Assembly: GCF_024666595.1 (NCBI RefSeq)
Contig: NZ_CP088296.1
Span: 868,001-932,000, forward strand
Reading direction: 5' to 3'
From: Sphingomonas sp. J315
GTDB lineage: Bacteria; Pseudomonadota; Alphaproteobacteria; Sphingomonadales; Sphingomonadaceae
Length of the DNA stretch: 64,000 bases
The translations under genes and the position numbers were made by a program. Below the pieces are notes generated by a model. It did no database searches, was not told the origin of the DNA, and saw only the letters and a list, made by a program, of their open reading frames with translations. Of this stretch, positions 34,247 through 40,957 are shown one piece after another; within the stretch, counting starts at the first letter, position 1, and each line of letters opens with the position of its first letter.

Positions 34247-35033
34247 CTAGGGTTTGCGCCGCATCAATTGACGATATCCGCCGCGCGCCATTGCACCAGC
34301 CTCGCGTACCAGCCGCCGGACCCGCGAGCGCAGCGAATCGGATACGTCATTCCAGTCGCGCGCCACCCGCTCGCTGCCGAACAGGATCGAACCGATCTCG
34401 CGCTGGCTCGCACCTTGGCCGATTGCATCATGGACACGCAACATATCGACGCCCCGATCGATCCGGACATCGCTGGGAAAGAGCGAGCGGGCGAAGCGGC
34501 GATGGCGACACAGATCGAGCAATCGGCTGAGCGGCAGCAAGCGGGCCTCCGCTGAGACAAGCCCACGCAACCTGTAATGCAACAGGACCGCTTCCTGGCC
34601 CGCCAGACGGCCCTCCTCGACATCGAGCCGAATATGATGCCAGCCATCGGATAGCACGACATGCTCGCGCCCGGCCGCGTCGGTCGCAATGGCGAGCCAG
34701 GGCGCGATCCGGTCGATGCGGAGACTGTCCGGATCGGACGGGTCCGCCGACTCGGCGGTAACGGCAATTGCCCCGGGATCGAAATCGGCATGCCAGATGA
34801 TCCGCGCCTCCGGGGCCTGGAGGTCGGGATGCTCGGCGAAAGTGCAGCCCCCAGGGCATGGCGTCGCCGGTGCCGCGGGTTGCCGTGCTGGCCCGCGCAT
34901 ACCAGCTGATATAGCCGGGATCGCGGCGCAGCCATTCCCACATCAGCCCCGCGCGATCGATGCTACGCAATCGATCATAGCTCGATCCGTTGCGCCAGTC
35001 GGTAGAAGCGTTCTCCCTAGCGTAACCGCTCAC
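34247..35033 (-). CDS. FseA-like DUF6499-DUF2285 activator, joined by a +1 frameshift
   Basis: The zero frame starts at GTG 35033 and encodes a DUF6499 domain (STDWRNGSSYDRLRSIDRAG, then LMWEWLRRDPGYISWYAR) up to MPWGLHF at codon 65, then goes on as unrelated sequence to 34428. The +1 frame continues from the same point as AEHPDLQAPEARIIWHADFDPGA and a DUF2285 domain to 34247. A +1 slip from TTT to TTC yields 261 residues with the motif WGLHFAEHP, the family's normal WGLxF-E-P. Mesorhizobium FseA, which turns on rdfS, is made by the same UUU-to-UUC slip. The neighbours luxR and luxI fit that system. Confidence 0.8.
34838..34841 (-). promoter_or_regulatory. Candidate programmed +1 frameshift site (TTTC)
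   Basis: On the minus strand the zero-frame codon TTT (34841-34839) is followed by C. Slipping tRNA-Phe one base forward pairs it with TTC (34840-34838) and moves translation to the DUF2285 frame. A run of five G lies 7-11 bases before it, so a one-base sequencing error there is the alternative; that repair would change the motif to WGCTF, which fits the family less well. Confidence 0.65.
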
Positions 35034-35293
35034 CAGTTTGATCCCGGGGGCAGCCTTACACTGCGGGACGAAACCTCCACAATGGACTGGAAGCTCAATC
35101 CTTTACGGTGCGCATACCCTGTTCCCGAGGCGCTGGCGCTTTGACGGACAAACCCACTGTGATATTGCACTTTTATTGCTAGATTTGCCGTGCGCTGGTT
35201 TGAGATCCCACCGTTCGGCCCGTACCCGCGTGAAAGGACGATCGCCGGGATTGCGGTGGCTTGAGACGCCGCCCGCGATTGCGTTGATGCCCG

Positions 35294-36046
35294 ATGCACC
35301 TGCACGCAATGGCAGTGCGGTTCATGCACGTCGTCGAAGATGTCGCAAGTGCCGACGACCTCGCGGCGGCGATGGCAGCGATCACCGACGAGCTCGGCTT
35401 CCAGTACTTCGCATTGACGCACCATGTCGACATCGTCGCGGCAAGCAGCAGCGCGATCCGGCTGCACAACTATCCGGCACAATGGGCCGACTATTATGAC
35501 GGCAACGCGCTTGGCGTCACCGACCCGGTCCATAGGGCAAGCCATGTGACAAGCATGGGATTTTGCTGGTCGCGCATGCCCGATATGATCCCACTCACAG
35601 CGTGTGACCGCAAGGTGCTGGCGCTTGGTCGCGATCAGGGAATCGGCGACGGTTTCACAATACCGGCGCATGTCCCAGGCGAAGCGCGCGGCTCCTGTTC
35701 GTTCGCCAGCGAAGCGGGCCGGCCGGTGCCCGAGACGATATTGCCGGTGGCGCAACTCGCGGGCAATTTCGCCTTCGAGGCCGCGCGACGCTTGTGGAGC
35801 ATCCGCGGTCACATGCCGGTCGCACAGCAACGGCCGCTGACCGATCGTCAGCGCGATTGTGTGCTTTGGGTTGCCCATGGCAAGGGCGACTGGGAGATCG
35901 CCATAATCCTCGGCATCAGCGAAGAGACGGTTGCGCGCCATATCAAGGACGCCTGCGAGCGTTACGGGGTAAGCAAGCGGACATTGCTGGTGATCCGGGC
36001 GCTGTTCGACGGAACGCTGACCTTCACCGACCTATTCCGCCACTGA
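35294..36046 (+). CDS. LuxR-family quorum-sensing regulator (TraR-like)
   Basis: This 250-residue protein has an N-terminal autoinducer-binding domain (YPAQWADYYDGNALGVTDPV carries the conserved Trp, Tyr and Asp) and a C-terminal LuxR HTH (LTDRQRDCVLWVAHGKGDWEIAIILGISEETVARHIKDA). It senses the acyl-homoserine lactone made by the next gene. In ICEMlSym the equivalent TraR activates the fseA genes; here the fseA-like gene diverges from it across 260 bp. Other possible starts are the Met at 35309 or 35324. Confidence 0.88.
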   Translation: MHLHAMAVRFMHVVEDVASADDLAAAMAAITDELGFQYFALTHHVDIVAASSSAIRLHNYPAQWADYYDGNALGVTDPVHRASHVTSMGFCWSRMPDMIPLTACDRKVLALGRDQGIGDGFTIPAHVPGEARGSCSFASEAGRPVPETILPVAQLAGNFAFEAARRLWSIRGHMPVAQQRPLTDRQRDCVLWVAHGKGDWEIAIILGISEETVARHIKDACERYGVSKRTLLVIRALFDGTLTFTDLFRH

Positions 36047-36090
36047 TATACCCCTTTTCCGGGATAGCGGCGCAGCCTGCTCCTCGCCGA

Positions 36091-36115
36091 CCCTTGCCCG
36101 ATCACTCGGTCAGGG
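36091..36115 (+). promoter_or_regulatory. Imperfect dyad over the luxI ribosome site
   Basis: The 25-bp stretch has outer arms CCCT and AGGG and inner CC/GG pairs. It ends in the AGGGAG that serves luxI, 10 bases before its ATG. It might be a LuxR (lux-box-like) site or a weak RNA hairpin. Symmetry is only partial. Confidence 0.3.
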
Positions 36116-36125
36116 AGCCACCGAC

Positions 36126-36743
36126 ATGCTGCAAGTCCTCCAGTCCACCGGTAGCCCGGCATCCGACGCCGCGCTCCGCGCAATGTTCGCCGCGCGCAAA
36201 TCCGTCTTCGTCGATCTGCTCAAATGGGACGTGCCCGTGCTCGACGATGCCTATGAGATCGACCAATTCGACAATATCCATGCCACCTACCTTGTCCTCA
36301 CCGAAGCGGACGGCACCCATCTCGGATCGGCCCGCCTGCTGCCGACATGCCGCCCACATATTCTCGACAGCCTCTATGCCGAGTTGTGCGAAGCGGTCCC
36401 GCCCAAGGGACCGGGCACCTTCGAGATTACGCGCTTCTGCCTCGATCGGCGGCTGAACGCAGCCCAGCGGCGCATCGTGCGCGATACGTTGGTAACGGGA
36501 CTGGTCGAGCATGCGCTCGCAACCGGCATTACCACCTACACCGCACTGGCCGAAATCGGCTGGTTCCAGCAAATCCTGGCGTTCGGCTGGCGCTGCATGC
36601 CGCTCGGTCTACCACGGATCGTCGGCGGCACGTTGCTTGCAGCGCTCCGCATCGACATCACGCCCGAAACGCCAGAATTGCTTGCCGCGGCAGGCATCGC
36701 GGCAAAGCCGATGCCGTTCGACGGCCGTCGCGTCGCAGCCTGA
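36126..36743 (+). CDS. Acyl-homoserine-lactone synthase (LuxI family)
   Basis: This 205-residue autoinducer synthase contains the invariant residues in order: ARKSVFVDLLKWDVP (Arg, Phe, Trp), EIDQFD (Asp pair), GSARLLP (Arg) and TFEITRFCLD (Glu, Arg). It makes an N-acyl-homoserine lactone from S-adenosylmethionine and acyl-ACP. It follows luxR by 79 bp and precedes the PhyH gene by 15 bp. The acyl chain cannot be predicted from sequence. Confidence 0.92.
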   Translation: MLQVLQSTGSPASDAALRAMFAARKSVFVDLLKWDVPVLDDAYEIDQFDNIHATYLVLTEADGTHLGSARLLPTCRPHILDSLYAELCEAVPPKGPGTFEITRFCLDRRLNAAQRRIVRDTLVTGLVEHALATGITTYTALAEIGWFQQILAFGWRCMPLGLPRIVGGTLLAALRIDITPETPELLAAAGIAAKPMPFDGRRVAA

Positions 36744-36758
36744 TAGGGGAGCATTTCG

Positions 36759-37640
36759 ATGACGGATATGTTCGACCTCGCCGGCGAGATTGCGCGACGC
36801 ACCGCCGAACTTTCTGCCCGGGGCTATTGTCACATTCCTGACGCGTTGCCGCCCGCGGCGGTCGGTGCTCTCGACAATGATCTCGCGGCGCATTTCGCCC
36901 GGACGCCATTTGGTCAGGGCGGATTCTACGGCACGACGACCAAGCGATTCGGTCGACTTCTCGTCCGCTCGCCAAAGGCTGCGGCGCTGGTCCAGCACCC
37001 CCTGATCCTCGGCATCGTCGAGGCGGTCTTGTCGCCGTGGTGCGACCGGATCCAGCTTAACACCACCCAGGCGATCGCGGTGCATCCGGGCGCGCCGGCG
37101 CAGTTGCCGCACCGGGATCAGGACATGTGGCGTGGACCGACCGGCGAGATCGAATATCTCGTCAATGTGATGTGGCCGCTGACGTCCTTTACGCGAGAAA
37201 ATGGTGCCACGCTGGTCTGGCCGTGCAGCCACGGGCCGCAGGCGCTCAACCCGGAACCCGTCGAGACGCCAGTGGCGGCCGAAATGGAGCCTGGCGGCGC
37301 GCTGATCTTTCTCGGGTCGGCGCTGCACGGGGCGGGTGCCAACACCAGCATGGGCGTTCGGCGCGGTCTGGTCATCGGCTATTCGCTCGGGTGGCTCAAA
37401 CCTTACGAAAATCAGTGGCTCGCTTATCCACCAGAGGTGGCGCGGCATTTTCCGTCGGAGCTGGCCGCGCTCGTCGGTTACCGTCAGCACCGCCCCAATC
37501 TCGGCAATTATGAGGGCCAGTGTCCTTCCGTCCTGCTCGGCGAAGACAGCGACCGTCCGTTGGGTGCAATCGATGCGCTGCGCCCCGATCAACAAGCGAT
37601 GATCGACGCCTATCTCCAAGATCAGCGAGCTGCGCCGTGA
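36759..37640 (+). CDS. Phytanoyl-CoA dioxygenase (PhyH) family protein
   Basis: This 293-residue Fe(II)/2-oxoglutarate-dependent oxygenase has the iron-binding HxD in LPHRDQDMW, the distal His in GSALHGAGANTS, and the 2-oxoglutarate Arg in RRGLVIGYS. A phyH gene directly after luxI is a recurrent arrangement in Sphingomonadaceae that I remember from the literature. The substrate is unknown; it could modify the signal or a co-regulated metabolite. Its stop overlaps the start of the next gene (GTGA). Confidence 0.87.
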   Translation: MTDMFDLAGEIARRTAELSARGYCHIPDALPPAAVGALDNDLAAHFARTPFGQGGFYGTTTKRFGRLLVRSPKAAALVQHPLILGIVEAVLSPWCDRIQLNTTQAIAVHPGAPAQLPHRDQDMWRGPTGEIEYLVNVMWPLTSFTRENGATLVWPCSHGPQALNPEPVETPVAAEMEPGGALIFLGSALHGAGANTSMGVRRGLVIGYSLGWLKPYENQWLAYPPEVARHFPSELAALVGYRQHRPNLGNYEGQCPSVLLGEDSDRPLGAIDALRPDQQAMIDAYLQDQRAAP

Positions 37641-38248
37641 ATTCGGGCGCGACCGCGGAACGGGTTCATGAGGCGTTGAAGGCCCGCATCATGGGCCGCG
37701 AATTCCGGCCAGGCGACCGGCTCGACCCGGCGATCCTGGCGGTTCCGCTGGCATCGAGCGTGACGCCGGTCCGCGACGCCCTCCACCTGCTCACCGGCGA
37801 GGACCTGGTCGAGACGCGCACCGGCGACGGATTCCATGTGCCGGCGCTCGACGAGCCGGCGTTGAAAGACTTGTACGACTGGTCCGCCGAACTCGTCGCG
37901 CTCGCCATTCACGCCTGGCCGCGCCCACACGCTGCAATCGTCTTTCACCCGCGTGCGCAGGACGGGCACCCGATCGCCGAGCGCGTCGCGGAGGCGTTCC
38001 TCGGAATTGCCCGGCGCTCGCCGAATGGCGAGCACGCGCGTGCAGTCGATCGTCTCAACGCAAGGCTCCATGCCGTCCGCACGGTTGAAGCCCACGTGCT
38101 CGATAATGTGGATGCGGAACTGGCTGCCGTGACGGCAGCAGCAGAGGCCGGGGAGCGCAACCTGCTCCGCCGTCTCAACACGGCTTACCACCGTCGGCGG
38201 CGTCGCGCGGCGGCGGCCATTGTCCGCGCCGTGTACCGGGCCGACTAA
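37637..38248 (+). CDS. GntR-family transcriptional regulator
   Basis: This 203-residue protein starts at GTG 37637 inside the phyH stop. The N-terminal winged HTH reads ERVHEALKARIMGREFRPGDRLDPAILAVPLASSVTPVRDALHLLTGEDLVETRTGDGFHVP. The C-terminal part is helical, like the FadR/FCD ligand domain but shorter than usual and without obvious metal-binding His residues. It belongs to the luxI-phyH operon. It may link quorum sensing to the lasso-peptide genes that start 120 bp downstream; no target is shown. Confidence 0.82.
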   Translation: MNSGATAERVHEALKARIMGREFRPGDRLDPAILAVPLASSVTPVRDALHLLTGEDLVETRTGDGFHVPALDEPALKDLYDWSAELVALAIHAWPRPHAAIVFHPRAQDGHPIAERVAEAFLGIARRSPNGEHARAVDRLNARLHAVRTVEAHVLDNVDAELAAVTAAAEAGERNLLRRLNTAYHRRRRRAAAAIVRAVYRAD

Positions 38249-38323
38249 CGGTCACGATTTCGCTGATCGCTAAACAATCTCGATATAGAATCCGTATAAA
38301 GTTCGGATAGCCGGGCGCGCTTC

Positions 38324-38369
38324 ATACACTCCCTGGGCTGCAACTCGCAGCCTGAGAGAAGGAGTGTAT
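38324..38369 (+). promoter_or_regulatory. Leader hairpin hiding the lasso precursor ribosome site
   Basis: A perfect 9-bp outer stem pairs ATACACTCC (38324-38332) with GGAGTGTAT (38361-38369). Inside is a second perfect stem, GGCTGC (38336-38341) with GCAGCC (38347-38352). The right arm contains the GGAG ribosome-binding site, and the ATG follows one base after it. Folded, the RNA would block translation of the precursor peptide. No aptamer family is recognised. Confidence 0.65.
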
Positions 38370-38370
38370 C

Positions 38371-38490
38371 ATGGAACGCGAAGACGAAGTCATCGACCTG
38401 GGTACCGCGAGCGCCGAGACCAAGGGCCCCGGCGGCCCGGTCGACGATCTGGCGCTCGGAATCTTCCAGACCGGTCTTTCCGACGACTGA
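38371..38490 (+). CDS. Lasso-peptide precursor (A protein)
   Basis: This 39-residue peptide has the leader MEREDEVIDLGTASAETK and a 21-residue core. The leader ends T-K, with the conserved Thr at the penultimate position that lasso processing enzymes need. The core starts GPGGPVDD, so the Gly1 amine and the Asp8 side chain can form an 8-residue macrolactam ring (Asp7 is the less usual alternative), and LALGIFQTGLSDD threads as the tail. The layout and the ends GPGG and GLSDD closely resemble sphingonodin I from Sphingobium as I remember it. The start is fixed by GGAG. Confidence 0.9.
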   Translation: MEREDEVIDLGTASAETKGPGGPVDDLALGIFQTGLSDD

Positions 38491-38496
38491 AGCGAC

Positions 38497-38520
38497 GGCG
38501 CGCAGCCTTGGCTGCGCGCC
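38497..38520 (+). terminator. Strong hairpin between the precursor and B genes
   Basis: A perfect 11-bp inverted repeat, GGCGCGCAGCC and GGCTGCGCGCC, with TT between them, starts 7 bases after the precursor stop. It is followed by GTTTCG, not a real T-run. It may partly terminate or protect the precursor mRNA so that much more precursor than enzyme is made. Confidence 0.65.
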
Positions 38521-38538
38521 GTTTCGCTATTCGCGAAA

Positions 38539-39189
38539 ATGACAGGCTATGCTCTGCGCAAGGGACTGACATTCTGCCGTGTCGACGGCCGCTTCGTGTT
38601 CCTCGACTTGCCCCGCGATCGATATTTCTGCCTGAGTCCGGCCGCGGACCAGGCATTTCTCGATGTGACCGCCGGAGGTTCGCCCGTGTGGGTCGCGGCG
38701 GCGCTGCGAGATGGCCTGCTCCGCGAGGCTGCCGACGACACGCGCCCGGTTGCGTGTGTCCCGCCGGCCCCGCCGCGCGGGTCGCTGCACGAGAGCAACC
38801 AGATCGTCAGCCGGACGAGCGTGCTCGGGGCACTCACCCGCCGCGCGGCAAGTCGGGTCTGGCTTCGCGCACGCCCGCTCAAGGCGGTGCTGGATCGGGT
38901 GCAGGAGCGAAAATCGTCGAGAGCGGGCGTGGAATTGTCTGTGGCTCAGATCTCGCGGCTCGCTGCGGCCTATCGTCGCGCCGGAATGCTCGTATCCGCG
39001 CATGACCAATGCCTCGCGACCTCGCTCGCGGTCGCCTGGCAGCTCGCCAGCCTCGGGGCAACGCCCGACCTCATCCTGGGCGTGAAGCTGCATCCTTTCC
39101 AGGCGCATTGCTGGGTGCAGTTGGGCGATGTGGTCGTGAACGACCAGCTCGATGCTGTGCGCTTGTTCACCCCCATCCTGGTCGTGTGA
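38539..39189 (+). CDS. Lasso-peptide B protein (leader-binding RRE plus protease)
   Basis: This 216-residue fused B protein has an N-terminal PqqD-like RiPP recognition element (about residues 8-80, including VDGRFVFLDLPRDRYFCLSPAADQAFLD) and a C-terminal transglutaminase-like cysteine protease with Cys158 (DQCLATSLAV), His190 (QAHCWV) and Asp202 (VVNDQLD). It binds the leader and cuts it off before Gly1. Its stop overlaps the start of the C gene (TGATG). Confidence 0.9.
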   Translation: MTGYALRKGLTFCRVDGRFVFLDLPRDRYFCLSPAADQAFLDVTAGGSPVWVAAALRDGLLREAADDTRPVACVPPAPPRGSLHESNQIVSRTSVLGALTRRAASRVWLRARPLKAVLDRVQERKSSRAGVELSVAQISRLAAAYRRAGMLVSAHDQCLATSLAVAWQLASLGATPDLILGVKLHPFQAHCWVQLGDVVVNDQLDAVRLFTPILVV

Positions 39190-40957
39190 TGGCGGGGCAA
39201 TATCTCGCCGTCCTCGGTGCCGACTCGCCCGATGGAGCCGTCGCGGCAAACCGTGTTCGCGCGCTCTGCAACCGTCGCGCCGACCTCGGCATTGTCGTCG
39301 ATCAGCCCGACTTGCTGCTGATCGCGACGAACGATCTGCCGACGCTCCCGGTCGGACGCGACGAGGGGGCGGTTCTCGGTCAGCTTTACTCAAGAAGCAC
39401 CGGCGCGCGGGTGAAAAGTCTCGATGGCGGCTGGAAGCACGCGATCCCCGTGTCGAATGGCAGCACACTGACCCAAGAGTTCTGGGGAAGCTACGTCGCA
39501 TTCGTGCGCGGCGCCCGCGCGCGGCAATGGTCGGTGGTGCGCGCGCCGTTCGGTGCGTTGTCTTGTCTGATGACGCGCCTCGGCGCCGCCCTACTGGTCG
39601 CCTCCGACTTGGGGTTGCTCGCGGAGGCAGGCTGGACGCCGCAAGGCGTGGCCTGGGATCAGGTCGCGTCGCATCTCGCCATGCGCGACCTGCGCCGCGC
39701 TGCGACCTGCCTCATCGGGGTGGAGGAATTACTGGGCGGCGATCGCATGACCCTGGCAGATGGCAAGATCGCGCTCGACCGAATCTGGACGCCCTGGAAG
39801 CAGGCCGAGCGCTGCGGATCGGTGGCCAGTCGCGCCCTCGCCGTGGAGGCCGTCCAACAGGCTGTTCTGAATGCCGTCCGCTCGACCGTTTCGCGCGCTA
39901 CACATCCGCTGCTCCTGCTGTCCGGCGGACTCGATTCGTCGATCGTTGCGGCCTCGCTCTCGGCGCTCGAGCGTCCGTTCAGCTGTCTGAACCTGGCAAG
40001 CGCGGGTGCGATCGGCGACGAGCGCGACTATGCGAGGCTCGTCGCCGACGCGCTGGGCGTGGAGCTCCTCGTGGCGCAGTGGGACGTGCGCGACGTCGAT
40101 GTCACACGCTCGGCTGCCGCAGACATGCCCAATCCGTCTGCGCGCAGTTTCATGCAAGCGTCCGATCATTTGACGAGTGCCGCCGCTGCCCGAGCGGGTG
40201 CCGACCTGATCATCGACGGCGGCGGCGGCGACAATGTCTTTGCGCACTGCAATCGGTCGCACCCGTTGCCGACGCGATGCTGCACGGCGAGCCCTTCCGC
40301 AGGACGCTGGCTGTGGCGGGCACGATGGCAGGGCTGGCGCAGACAAGCGTGTCCAACGTGCTACTGCGCGCTGTCCGTCGTGCCTATTTCCGCTCGGCGG
40401 CCTATCGCTGGTCGCCGGAATTGCGCTTTCTGAGCCGGGCAGCGCAATTCGGCGCGAGCGTGGCGGCCGCGCACCCCTGGCTCGAGCCCCCGCGCGGCAG
40501 CACGCCCGGCACGGCGGCGCATATTGCGATGGTCGTTGCGGCGCAAAGCTGGGCGGAGGTGGGTGAACCCCGGGCGCTGGCCAGCGCTTCCCCGCTCGTT
40601 GCCCAGCCGGTGGTCGAGGTTTGCCTTCGCGTGCCCAGTTGGTGGTGGTTCGCCGAAGGCAGGAATCGCGCCGTCGCTCGCGAGGCATTCGAAGGGATGC
40701 TGCCCAACGAAACGCTCAGGCGGTCGTCAAAGGGATCGCCCGACAGCTTCGTCGCCGAACTGTTCGAACTGAACCGGCCTATGCTTCGCGCGATGCTGCT
40801 GGACGGCAGGCTGCGCGCGGAAGGCATTCTCGATGCACAGGCCGTCGAGCAGGTGCTGGCCGATCCGCGCCCGGCTGTCGGTGCGGATTATCGCCGCATC
40901 ATGCGACTGGCCGATGTCGAGGCCTGGGCGGCGAACTGGACAGCATCTATTGCTTGA
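39189..40957 (+). pseudogene. Lasso cyclase (asparagine-synthetase-like C protein), apparent frameshift
   Basis: The frame starts MAGQYLAVLGADSPDG and includes the ATP-binding HPLLLLSGGLDSSIVAASLSAL and GADLIIDGGGGDNVF, then shifts. The rest (ALQSVAPVADAMLHG to WAANWTASIA) is in another frame. Adding one T to TTT at 40239-40241 restores VFCALQSVAPVADA and a 589-residue protein of normal length. The enzyme activates the Asp8 side chain as AMP ester and closes the macrolactam. If the shift is real, the cluster cannot make the lasso fold; the homopolymer context leaves sequencing error open. It overlaps the convergent isopeptidase gene by 11 bp. Confidence 0.85.
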
